Shown one piece after another: positions 37,022 to 48,122 of a stretch of DNA of 64,000 nucleotides. Position numbers and translations under genes: made by a program. A model generated the notes under the pieces. The model saw only the letters and a program-made list of their open reading frames with translations, ran no database searches and was not told the DNA's origin. This stretch comes from Pegea sp. RAD2-039 (taxonomy: Eukaryota > Chordata > Thaliacea > Salpida > Salpidae), in NCBI GenBank assembly GCA_034620365.1, contig JAQGEQ010000071.1, forward strand, positions 2,976,001-3,040,000, read 5' to 3'. Position 1 is the first letter of the stretch. Each line of letters starts with the position of its first letter.

Positions 37022-38089
37022 TCAACTCAACCAACCTTTCACGTTCTTAAGAACAGAATAAATGTAAGGAAACTCATATCGAAGTTTAACAGGTTCATCA
37101 TCTACTTCATCACTAACATCTTCATCAGATTCACTTTTAAAGGATTTAAAAACCAGTTTACATCATCAAAAAGTTAGCAGAAAAAAAAGTGTTTGGTTAA
37201 TATGATTGAAATGGAAAATCAAGCAATAAGTTAGTTTTATTCATGCTGTGATTATTATTAGCTTAGTAAGGAGCAGACCTGGTTGAAAACCTGCATTTGT
37301 AAAGTGTGATGTCACACACTGTGGAAAAATCACACATCATTCCATATAGTTCCACTCCGTTTTTAATTACAGTAGGATCAGAAGGATCAGGATCAAACAT
37401 AATGGACTTTGGAGTTAGAAGAAGAGTTCCTTGGACATTTTCCTGAAAAGCCAGATTTGATGAAGCTATCAGTAATTTGTTATTGTGTTTAATAAATAAT
37501 TAACAGCTTTTAAATAGAAAACTCATCAACGTGTAAATGATTATTTATTAATAACTATAAATGTTACAAATAACATGAGATGCAACATTTTCTCTTAATC
37601 ATATTCAACAACTTCTAATATGTGAAAAAATATACTGAATAAATTGATCACAAATTTAAAACTGTAAATTATTTTTGACAAATGTTGCTGACTTATTAAC
37701 TCACCTGATTAGTTGTTAACAAATCAACGTTTATTTTATAAAAATTCTCTTGGAATTTATCTTCTTCGCCATCTGAAGAAAAGTGGTCAACTTTTGAATT
37801 ATCTAAAATAAAAAAAAATTTGTTTACAAAATAATATTCTAAGAAGTGATTGACATGTTTACATTTGAATTTAAAATAATAAATTATTTTGTATAAAAGA
37901 TATACTTTCAATAAAAAGAGTTATGTTTGTAAGAAATAATCATTTTATGTATCAATAAACGAACAATTCTTAATCATAATAATTTATGGGTAGCAATAAA
38001 GATGTAAAGATACCTGCTAATAAAGCATCAGGCTCTGAAGAGTATCCTAGTAGCTTATCAATCCCAAAATATCTACTAGTAGCTTCCAT
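37022..38089 (-). CDS. OXR1: GRAM-like protein, N-terminal half of OXR1/NCOA7
   Basis: Encodes the GRAM-like module found N-terminal to TLDc in OXR1/NCOA7. Exons 38089..38014, 37802..37705, 37442..37291 and 37133..37022 join in frame to 145 residues. Landmarks are DKFQENFYKINVDLL, VQGTLLLTPKSIMFDPDPSD and VELYGMMCDFS, aligned with the human stretch ending in MFDPHKNDPL and EYGIMCPMEEV. An acidic stretch (ESDEDVSDEVDDE) follows. The last exon reads to a TGA with a poly(A) signal 52 nt later. No LysM domain is seen before it, although long OXR1 forms have one. It may be an independent gene or the first part of a longer transcript whose linking exon I missed; the only nearby donor is weak and out of phase with the TLDc first exon. 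Confidence 0.75.
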
Positions 38090-41000
38090 TTTTCTAATAA
38101 AGTCACAACAAAGAAATTTAGAGTTATTTCAATTAATTAGTTAAATTGTAATAGATGCTAATAACAAAAAGTAAACAAAGCTTTACGACCAAGAAAAGTT
38201 TATAAGATTATAATAGTTGTAGAGATCAAATAATAGTTTTGATTGAGTCAGAAAAATGTTATAATTTATAATAATTATAAAATGTTTGATATTTAAATCA
38301 ATTTTTTTAAATATTGACTAAATATTATAATTAAACATAATAAATAAACTTCGTTTAAGTTTACATCAAAAATTGTTCAATGTCATAAAATAAAAATTAA
38401 TGACTAATCAAAATTATTTTAAAGCAAAATATATAAATAACATATTATCTTACACAAAAAATAAAACTTTAAATTTTATCAGAGGCTTGTTTATAAATGG
38501 AAATAAAATATATTGGCTCAAGCATGATGTAAGCAGTTTAAATTTAAAATAAGTTTATAGCTTAAAAGCTATGTTTTAAAGCTATGGTTTGATGTATAAT
38601 AACATGAGCAATATCATGAAAATCTTGAAAAGATGTCACATTAAAAAATCAATTTGTTAAAGAATTTAAATGATAAAACTTTTGTTGAATTGGCTCATTC
38701 ATCTTTGAAATGTAAACAGAATTTTTATAGCCCACTCATTTCATAGTAAATAAAAATAGTTTATAAAAGCCAACATAAACTTTCACAAAAAGAAGATTAT
38801 ATTGAAAATTGAAAGATATCTTATGATACATTTCAAATTATTGTGAAGAAATACTTTTAGAGAAATTTCAGATTTAAATTGTCAAAAGAATCTAAACTTT
38901 TTACTGAAGTCTTCAAAAATGTAAATTTTCCTGATTTATTATCTGATCTTGAAAAACATAACTTATTAATGAATATATACAATTATACATTAAAGACCAA
39001 ATTAATAAATTGTTTTCTCCAAATGCATTTTTAATTTACAAAATTCAAAGTCTTAAGTTTTTTATAGTATACCAAAATTGAAATTTTGAAATATCAAAAC
39101 TTTTCTATAAAAATTAAAGAATTATCATAAATATAATTTACTAAATTAAACAATAAAATCAACAACTACTACTACCAGTTTTATGAAAACAAAAATTTTA
39201 AATAAAAGCTTTATAATTAAAAACAGTTTAAATTATTTTACTTTTAGACAAAATGTAAAGAAAGTTAGAATTAAATCTAAAATGAATTTTAAACTACTTT
39301 GTAATATGACAATAAAAGTTTAAGAAGTTTTGTTTTATCAAAAGAATGATAATTTAGACAAAATATAGGTAAAAATAAACAACAAAGAATTATCAAAGTA
39401 ATCAAAAGGCGGCAAATTGAAAGAATTAATCATTTCCAGACATAATCAATGAGTAGATAATGTATTTAACCACTTAAATAATCGTGTAGGCAAACATTTC
39501 ACATCTAGTTTGTGTTTTTGATATCAACTATCTATCATTTAGGCAAATCATAATTTAAACAGAAAGGAGAATAAATTAAATGTAACTCAACTAGTTATTT
39601 AGATCAGTGGATTGATATATTAGCAAAATCTAAAAGGAAATAATTAAGTGACGTGTTAATAAAACGGAAAAAGTATTACGTTAATTTTTAACAACAAGAT
39701 TGTTATATTTTACAACAATTTTCAAAAACCCCCGTCTTAGAAATAAATCAGGACAAACATAGAATGTTTTCAAAAAGTATTTGCTCAATAATGTCTCCTG
39801 GAAAAACTGTTATCATCAATTCAATATATCTGTGCTATACATTATTAAATTATTTTATTATTAAGACAAAATTCAAAACATAATAAATTTTCACATTGAT
39901 ATAATAAATGCAATGTTTTAGCCGATTTTTTTTGAAAAATTTAAAGTGTTTTATTTTTTTATTGGTGATTACAAACGTTGATTTACAAACTAATATCTAT
40001 TGTAAAAAATATTCGTAATAGTGTAAGACTATTACTAAAGAACACTTTTAATAATAGCTTTTGAGTATGCGTTCTTGGCGATTTTAAGTTTCATAATTCA
40101 CTTTAGTTTTGAGCCTAAAGTTTCTAATAAATTTGAACAATTAATTTTGAATTAAATCAATAAAAGCCTAAAAATAATTTCAAAATATTTTAAAACCTCG
40201 CTTATTCTATTTAGTCTTAGTTTATAAATACAACATGCTTACTATGGTATGTTTGAACTTTATCATAAAAGATTATCTCCACGTATACGTAAATGTCATC
40301 TATTGCGCTCGCATACTGTCTTTAAGTTTTTTGTGAGATAGAAGTTAGAGACCAGTAGCCGGCAAATCAAGACGTTCTAATGGAGAGGACTAAACATATT
40401 TGAGACAATTAATTAAGTGAAGAAAGACTTAAAAGTGAGTCCTTGCAATAGTCGATGGGAAGCTTTGGTTCTGATAGATAACTTTGGATTATCTCAGACC
40501 CTGGCTGGAGGTGAGTCGTGCAAACGTGCCAGATCCTTTACTGGTGCGGCTGTTGATCTCGGCTTCGATCGATGCTGTTGATGGTTCTTATGAGACGAGA
40601 TAGACAGAATTGTTTATAGCCTCAATTTCACAGCCAATGATGTTGATTGGCTGTGGAGTATTAATTCTTTGGCTGAGAACTTTTTCCCTTTAAGGCTGAT
40701 TTTCATTCCGAAATTTTTGCAGACTGTTGAGAATTGGTCTATCAGTAACTGCAGGCCTTTTGCTGAATAATACCTTGTAACTTCTATAACCAATAGTACA
40801 AAGAATGTACTTTATTGTGCATAGTTGATGACATTTTGAGGATACCTGCTCTTTTTATGAGCTGATGTTGATAAAATACGGTATATACTTCTTTGAAAAA
40901 TTGTTTTCTCTATTGAAACTCGTAACTAAATCCATCCACATCGTAGGCCTGCTTTTATGTCTTAAATTACAAAAATTGCAAAAAGATTTACTGTAAAAGG

Positions 41001-43306
41001 CAGTGAGGTGTTCATTTTAGCCAAAAAGCTATAAATTAAAGATTGATAGAAGGTACTGTCAGAGACTTTGAGTGATATTTGTTATATAAGAAAACAAACA
41101 AATCTCCTCACTCAATTTTTCTTAAAATCTTAATCGAAGAACATTTCAAAAGAATTCAATGGCTTTGCAAGTCTGCATCAGTGCTACTATGGAGTTTTAA
41201 ACACAGAAAAATGACTTTATTATTTTGCAAAAAGACATTATCTGCTAATAGCTAATTTGATGAGCTCAAACTTGCTATCCGGGTAGAGGATCCAATGTTT
41301 CGTTCGAGGTTGTCGTTAAATAACTCAGTGTCAATGAGTTTGAAAGCATTTTTTTTGCAAAGTGATCTAAAAGATAATAGTCCAGAAGACAGTTACAGGA
41401 TTGAAAAGAAAAAGGATGTAGCTTTAAACAAACTTAATAAGTTGACTCTAGATAATAATTTTGCTAAAGTTTTGCTAGTTTGAGTACTTTGCTCGATAGT
41501 CCACCAGATCATTAATAATTCTACCCATAAAACAATACTGATTGGACCAGTTGGTGGTTCTTTGTTCTATGGCATTAGTCTTAAGTTTTTTCCCTTTATA
41601 TTTACTGTCTACTTAGCTGGTGAGGAAGGGTAAAGTGAAATTGATTGACCTTGTAGGGCCCCAGTAAAAACGATTGCATGCGTGAAAAAAAGGCTGAATT
41701 TATAATTTAGTTTCTTGCAGCTGTATTTAGTGCCGGCTGTGTTTTCAGTTTGGATTCTTTATAAATAATCGAATAAATAATAAGGTAATTTTGCAAAATA
41801 AGTCCTAATAAAATTTTAATCGATTCTTTATCGATAATGTAGATCAAATGAGAGGTAATAACCTACATAGTAACAAACAATGTTGTCTGATGACGGCTGA
41901 TGTATTGATGTGGGTATATTTATTTACTAAATTATAACTTTCCAATTTTTTTGTTTTTTATAGCTACTTTACTATTTATATATGTGGTGCTAAGGGTTCA
42001 GATTTAATAGTTTGATCTTTACAAGTATGCACAAAAATCATAAAAACAATAACTAACACTATAACATGCGTAACTTAAAAATGATTCTTAATTGAACAGT
42101 CTCATTAAATAGGTGAAAAACGTAACTCGGTAAGAAAATCGATAATAAAATTTGATAATAATAAATCGTATTCCTCTAAAATATTATTACTTTTGCTTGC
42201 TTTCTTTCATTATATTTATCTTTATTTTGTTCAATTTTTAAATATAACAATTCAAAAACTCTATTTAGCTTTACTTGACAATATATAATGAACAAATTCA
42301 AATTCACACATGTTAGAAATCATTTTGTCAGGCCACAATAATTAAAAGTAAGTTTTAGTTTAAGAGGTTACAAGGCTGCGTGGTTTGTATCGAAGTTGGT
42401 CATTATTTGTAAAACTAAAAAAGATTTTTCTTTTGTGTTTCACGTTTTTTTTTTCTTTATTTTTATTTTACCACTTAAACTACATCCCGCATGACCGTTC
42501 TTGGCCAAAGCAGGCCCTATTATTATATTACTTCTATTTAATTGTTTAACCTATTTTTCTTAATTAGATCCACTTGTTATATTTAGATGCTTTCTTCAAC
42601 TATTTATTTATTTTTATAATGAATTTATAATATATATGAACTAATTTTGAACTTTGATCTAAAATACTTGCACCAAATTTTAAAACTCTATGAAGTTGGA
42701 TACTTTTTAAAGTTTGCATTTTTTTATAATTATGAATAATAATATTATAAATTATAATGATTTATTAAATGTGCAAACTTTATTTTTTTTTCGGTATAAT
42801 TTTACGTGATTTTTAATAGCTTCAATTTTGAAGATTTATCAAATTATTATATCTACACCAAATAAATTAAAAAAAAAAAGTATCTATTTAGTCATTCATT
42901 TCTATTTATTTGATATTTATATTCACTTTGTATTTAATCTTATATAGTTTTAATTTATACTTTTGAAATAATGTTTAATATTTTAATAGTTATAAAATTT
43001 ATTGCTACTTTATCCAGTATTGATAAGAACTTGGTACATTTAATATAATATATTTAATTTTTAAAGAATAAAAAATATAGATTTAAAATTGATGAATTAT
43101 TTTTACAATTACTTAAACATACTTATGAGATTTCCAAGTTTATAGAAGTTATAATTTTGATTTTCATCATTTGAAATTTAATAGTCAATTATCAAAGTAA
43201 TGGAAAAATATTTGAGAATTATTTTAAATGATTTTCTATGTTTTATAGAAAAATAATAATTTAGTTAAAATTTTTCAGATTTATTTATTTCTAACACTTT
43301 AATGTG
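38090..43306. other. Gene-poor region with a LINE relic
   Basis: Five kilobases without a supportable gene, upstream of both the GRAM unit (-) and L15 (+). The only recognisable element is the reverse-transcriptase relic at 40465-40800; 40300-41700 as a whole is less AT-rich and may be the rest of that element. An open frame at 41295-41483 has no recognisable domain. Confidence 0.55.
40465..40800 (-). mobile_element. Decayed LINE reverse transcriptase (RTE/jockey-like)
   Basis: On the - strand, broken frames read in order AKGLQLLIDQFSTVCKNFGM followed by KISLK, then VLSQ with INIIGCEIEAINNSVYL, then IEAEINSRTSKGSGTFARL, then NPKLSIRTKASHRLLQ. These are the regions after the catalytic box in non-LTR retrotransposon polymerases (the xxLQxLLDxFSxxCKxFGLxISxKKT and SIDAEINSRIxKAxxAFxRL motifs). 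At least two frameshifts and several stop codons separate the blocks, and the YxDD box is not visible, so it is dead. Only this part of the element is recognisable. Confidence 0.75.
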
Positions 43307-44136
43307 ATGTCTTATAAAAGTATAATAGCAAAGTTGCCTCGGGTAACAATTCAAAGTTTAAAGCCAGATGCAAAGCCGAAGCAAAAAAGAAAAGTTATTA
43401 GCAGAGGGAGGGAAAGAATGCACAGCAATATCAAACCAAGAATTGGGTTTGCTTTTGGGGCTGTTCCATTTCAGAAACGAATGCCTAAATATGGTTTTTA
43501 TGATAATTTTCATTTAAAACGTGAATATTATCCTTTAACTTTATGGCAACTTCAAAATATGATAGATCTGGGGCGAATTGATCCAACTACACCGATAGAT
43601 ATCTATCTAATTCTAGAGTATTTGATATGACTGCATCTGCTGGTAATTATTGTGGAATTTATTTGCTTTCTCAAGGAGCTGATATATTTGACGCAGAAGT
43701 AAATATTGAAGTACAAATAGCTGATGATCTTTCTATAGCTGCTGTTGAAAGAAAAGGTGGGGTAATTACTACTTCATTTTATGACAAGGTCAGTTTCATG
43801 GATTTAGTTGATCCTGTTAGCTTCTTCATGAAAGGTCGTCCAATTAGAAAACGTTTACTTCCTCCTGTGGAACTGGTTAAATATTATAGTGATCCTAAGA
43901 AACGAGGTTATTTAAGTGATCCAAGTCTTATAGATGAAGAACGTGAACTGTTTGCATTACAATATGGTTATGATTTACCTGATATTTCTAAAAGTAAAAA
44001 TTATGATATGCTAGTTCAAAAGAAAGATCCCAGGCAGATATTTTTTGGGTTATCCCCTGGCTCGTTAGTTAATTTATATGATGAAGAAGTAATAAAACCA
44101 GATGAAGAATATATAACAGAATTTTATAAACTTTGA
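43307..44136 (+). CDS. MRPL15: Mitochondrial ribosomal protein L15, with a frame break
   Basis: Large-subunit protein of the mitochondrial ribosome (uL15m). A single uninterrupted block of about 276 codons, similar to human MRPL15 (296), but in two frames. Frame a (43307 to about 43603) covers LPRVTIQSLKP, RGRERMHSN, RIGFAFGAVPF, MPKYGFYDN and MIDLGRIDPTTPID. Frame b (about 43606-44136) continues SNSRVFDMTASAG, GADIFDAEVNIEVQIADD, GGVITTSFYD, RKRLLPPVELVKYYSDPKKR and DPRQIFFGLSPGSLVNLYD. The switch lies between 43600 and 43609, in a TATCTATCTA tandem, and needs one missing base (or two extra). Beyond it, both frames are intact with no other damage, so an assembly or base error, or a recent mutation, is likelier than an old pseudogene. 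No introns, unlike nearly every neighbour. Confidence 0.85.
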
Positions 44137-44350
44137 TTGAGTTTGTTTTGAGTTTAACTTGCTTTGTAGTATTGTGGAATGTTTTCAAATATGACTAATG
44201 TCTAGAAATATCAATTGATGTATAAGAAGAAATTAAAGTTTATAGATATTTACTTTTAAAAGTAGCTTCTAAATGTTATTTTCTAATATGTATAATCATT
44301 TCTTCTATTTTTCCTTTTAGGTTTTCTAGCTTTAAACATTTGGTATTATA

Positions 44351-45190
44351 ATGACATTATTAAAGAAATCTAAAAAGGTTTCTTTGTTGAAGGAACAAAG
44401 CAAAAAGAAAAAAATAATTGATGGAAATGTTGCTGAAGGAGGTTCAACAATAAAACTGAAAAAGTTTAAAAAAAAAGATGAAGCAAAAATTGAAGAGCCT
44501 CCAAAAGTCGTTGATTCCGATCCTGTTGTGAAAACTGAGAAGAAAACTACTGACAAAGATGAGGGGGTGTTGAAAAAAAGAAACAGAAAACGTAAGAAGG
44601 TGGTTGTGTTGCCTGATCCTAAACCCGGTGCTTTGGAAGCAATGTTGAAAGAAAAAGATCTTAAAAAAGTTGAAGATGAACAAAAAGCTGTGGATACAGA
44701 GAGTGAAGATGAATCAATTAATGTTAAAAAGAAATCTAAAAAGGCTCCAAAAAAAACTAAGGTCAAAAAGCAAAAAGATTTACTGACTAAAAAAGATTTT
44801 GAAGAAGCAGAAGAAGAAGCAGAAAAAGAAAATGAAGAAGTTGAAAGTCAAGATGCAACTGCAGAAGTTGGTGCTGAAGTTAGTGCAGAAGCTGCTAAAG
44901 ATCACCAAGCAATTGTTTATTTGAAGCTTTGGAAGAATAATAGATCTGAATGGAAGTTTATTAAGAGTCGACAATACTATTTGCTCAGACATATGTATAA
45001 CAAGGAGAAAATTAACGATGACAACTTTGAGTTGTTGTTGAGCTACTTGTCAAAAGCTAAAGGTTTAGTGATGAAGAAGACAATTGAAGATGCAGAGAAG
45101 TATTTTGAAAATGATGATGATGATAAGGATGAAACAAAATCTATTAGAATGAAACAAGTTCTACAAACTTTTTCAAAAGAATCTGTATAA
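44351..45190 (+). CDS. C7orf50-like protein with WKF domain
   Basis: A 279-residue single-exon protein. The first 180 residues are highly charged, with many Lys/Glu runs and basic patches, as expected of a nucleolar protein. The C-terminus carries the WKF domain: AIVYLKLWKNNRSEWKFIKS, then QYYLLRHMYN, INDDNFELLLSYLSKAKGL. This aligns with the human C7orf50 end (WRFQKTRQTWLLLHMYD). Homologues are associated with ribosome biogenesis, but the precise role is unknown. It starts 214 nt after the L15 stop on the same strand. TTTTCCTTTTAG, a good splice acceptor, lies 30 nt before the ATG. Overlapping - strand open frames here are shadows of the repetitive Lys/Glu coding. Confidence 0.85.
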   Translation: MTLLKKSKKVSLLKEQSKKKKIIDGNVAEGGSTIKLKKFKKKDEAKIEEPPKVVDSDPVVKTEKKTTDKDEGVLKKRNRKRKKVVVLPDPKPGALEAMLKEKDLKKVEDEQKAVDTESEDESINVKKKSKKAPKKTKVKKQKDLLTKKDFEEAEEEAEKENEEVESQDATAEVGAEVSAEAAKDHQAIVYLKLWKNNRSEWKFIKSRQYYLLRHMYNKEKINDDNFELLLSYLSKAKGLVMKKTIEDAEKYFENDDDDKDETKSIRMKQVLQTFSKESV

Positions 45191-45319
45191 AATTTATTGT
45201 TTGAGTCTATTTATGTTTCGGTAGAATTTAGGTAATTATTTTATAATAATAGTTGGCGAGGTATTGATTTGATCATGTCTTTGTTTGACTGTTTGGAGTT
45301 ATAGTTTTTACTTCTTAGA

Positions 45320-45325
45320 AATAAA
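45320..45325 (+). promoter_or_regulatory. Polyadenylation signal of the C7orf50-like gene
   Basis: AATAAA (repeated as AATAAATAAAT) 130 nt after the stop codon. No exact AATAAA is seen between the L15 stop and the C7orf50-like ATG, only ATTAAA near 44230. Confidence 0.5.
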
Positions 45326-46080
45326 TAAATATGGGATACAATTAATTCGTCTTTTATATGAAGAGTGTTAAAAAGAGAGTTCTGAAAATAGGTTTTAAAA
45401 TGTTAGGATTTCAGTCTCTTTAGCTTTGTAATAAAAATATCTTGAATTAATTATGTAGGTACAATTATATTTTCAATACGGGTATTTCCCAACCTTTATT
45501 TGTTGTAGGCTCAATTGGGCGAAATTACTCCATTTATTATTTAAGGCCTTCAAAGTTAAAGTTTATTTTTCTGCAACTTTATAAGTTGAGAAGTATTTTT
45601 TCAAGGTATTAAGATGTCAGAATTTGATCTTTCAGGGCTTATCTATGATTACATAAAATGCCCGCACAAGCACCTTGATTGTTTTGTGATGTGCTTCATT
45701 GATTACTTCTAGAAACAAGGTAATCTGGTACCTCTTAATCTTACCTTAAATTCTATCCCACGTGTTTCACACTAGGATGGTCCAAAGCAAACAGCACAAT
45801 ATTGAAGTTTTAATCCCGAGTAAATGTATTGTTAACAACCAACAACGTCGATTTACAAAATATGCTTTTTGGTCTTAAAATATTTTTCTTTGATTTTGTA
45901 GTAACTAAAATTTAAATTCTTTTGAAAGATTTATTTTATTGAATTTGAAGTAAAAATACAATAATGGTCGCTAAAGTTTCATTTCACCTAAACTCTACAA
46001 TTTGATTAACATAAAACAACTTTTTCGGCTTGTTTAGTCGAGAATAGTCATACATACGAATGCTAGGGCACAATCTATAC

Positions 46081-46230
46081 GTCCTGCTGGCGTCGCGAGA
46101 GCTATCAGAATGACACTGGGTACAACGGCAAACCACCTACGAGGTTCCGGCTTTTAATTCGGAGTTTTGCGTCTCGTAGAAGTGTTGTCATCCACCAGAC
46201 TCACAGGTCCTTTCTCCCCGTTTTTTAAGA
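46081..46230 (-). repeat. SINE-family copy 2 (partial)
   Basis: Shares CGTCCTGCTGGC, AGAAGTGTTGTC and CCAGACTCAC, in the same order and spacing, with the copy at 47131-47400. The tRNA-like head is missing or unrecognisable. Confidence 0.6.
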
Positions 46231-47130
46231 CCTTAAAGGTCTGCATTTTAGCAATAACGATTCTATATAAAGAAGTCTGATCAATTTTAAAACTTTCTTT
46301 GTAGGACTAACTGAGACAAAGTCAGAGAGAAGAGTAGTTTACTTTGTGGCATTGCTAAGAGTCATACATATTTTGTAAACTGACTTTTTCTGGGGCATCA
46401 AAATTATTCTTGGTTTCCATAACCATATCACAACACACTGAATTGTTTAATTATGGAACTTTGAAAGACATCTCACAACAAATGCTGAAACTAATATAAA
46501 CAAAAACTTACTAACCTATTAGCGCTGTTTCAGTTTCTGAAAAAAATTGTTTACCTTCAAAATATTTTATTATAAAATTCATTATGATTATTTAATATTA
46601 CAAAACCTTAAACCCTGAACAAACTCATTGAGATCCTTGAGGTATTTTGAAATTGTAATAATTCTTTATAAGATACATATCATTAAGAACTTATAAGTAC
46701 AATTGAAATATGTTGCTAGCATTTTGTGCTACATCTCTTTTAAATAAGTATGAAATGTATAAAAAATACCTTTTACATTTCAACATTTTATGATTAGCTT
46801 TTCCATTTTGTATCGATTTAATTAAATTCTGTGATAAAAATTTCTTACCAATACTTATCACATCCTAGTTATAAATCAAGTTTTGCTACATTGTCTTTCT
46901 TTAATTGCAGATTCAGTTTAAGTTTACTGTGAGATCTACAGATTTAAATTATACATTAGAATAAACATTTATATATTATTTAGGAGTTTTTGAATTTTTC
47001 AACTGATTAATTGGCCTGCTCCGGCGAGAACAACCATATATAATATATTTGCATACATACCAAGGCCTATATTATGGAAATCTAATTATTGACCATTCAG
47101 TAGGATTTTAATCTCTACACCAACAAGGTT

Positions 47131-47400
47131 ATGCAGCAAAACAGACGGACTGATGCAGCTGCGTCCTGCTGGCTTCTCAGGAGCTACCAGGACAAGACTG
47201 AGTATAGTGGCAAACTGCTTAAATCCAGATTTTTGCGTCTTCTAGAAGTGTTGTCGTTCTACCAGACTCACGAGGCCCTTCTACCCAGATTTTCAATGGA
47301 CTTTTCCTTGTCGCAAATTTGTGTCCACTTGGGCTTTAATTCGGGATTTCCCGTCTGGAAAGCGGGTGTAGTAACCGCTGCACCACAATCGACTAATAGC
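47131..47400 (-). repeat. tRNA-derived SINE, copy 1
   Basis: Read on the - strand, it begins with a tRNA-like head: box A TGGTGCAGCGG (47375-47385) fits TRGYNNANNNG exactly. A CCCGCTTTCCAGACGGG stem and a degraded box B (AATCCCGAATTAAAG) follow. The body (CCCAAGTGGACACAAATTTG and CTAGAAGTGTTGTC on the other strand) recurs at 46081-46230 and, more decayed, at 3715-3835. It is GC-rich against the background and carries no coding function. Confidence 0.65.
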
Positions 47401-48122
47401 AGATAGAATAATGATGGTTGGTTATTTCCAAGCAGGAATATTTAACTAAAAACTTTCACTTATCTAAGTTATGCCACGCACTCGGAGTAGCAAAGTCAGC
47501 TTTTAGAATAAAACTGGTAATTTGATGACGTTAGCATTTTTCTTAGAAATTAAATTTGTTTATACAGTTACATTAGAAACCTGAAAATGCTTTTTGTTGT
47601 TTACCTAAAGCCATAAAAAATAATTCCAAAACAGCATTTAATACCACCTTACTATAAACTGTCGAAGAAATAAGTTACTCATTAATAACTTTGGCATTTC
47701 TTCGAATATAAACTAAAACAGATTTTGGATAAAACTTTCAAATAGTTTAAGACAAAAAACTAGTAATTCCAATCTAATACCTCGTTGGATTTTGTATGAG
47801 AGAGATCTCAAAAGAAAACTTCATTTAACAAAATCTTATTTCAAAATGTATAAAAAATGTCAATATTTGCTTGCTGTTTAGATAAACTTGACGAAGTAAT
47901 TGGAAATAAAAGTATTTAAAGTAGAAATTTTATATCAAAAACCAACTGTACAAATAATTGACTAAAAGAAATGACTTCTCACGAAATAGTTCAGTAAACA
48001 AAGTTGTTGAAGAAGAAAGAAATTTGAAAATGTCATTACAATAATTGACTTTTAATCAAAAATGTTTAAGTTAATTGAAAAATATCAAATAAAAATTAGA
48101 GTTGATTTCAAACGAGAAATTT

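Larger units (their letters stand above)
45191..48122. other. Convergent intergenic region with SINE copies
   Basis: Between the 3' ends of the C7orf50-like gene (+) and the bHLH gene (-). Contains two SINE-family copies (46081-46230 and 47131-47400). The 47131-47406 open frame is SINE sequence, not a gene. Confidence 0.6.

Noticed and set aside
44332-44992. Long - strand open frames rich in Phe/Ser
   Set aside because: Antisense shadows of the Lys/Glu-rich C7orf50-like coding sequence.
47131-47406. A 91-codon open frame starting with ATG
   Set aside because: It lies wholly within the SINE copy and has no homology except to the repeat.
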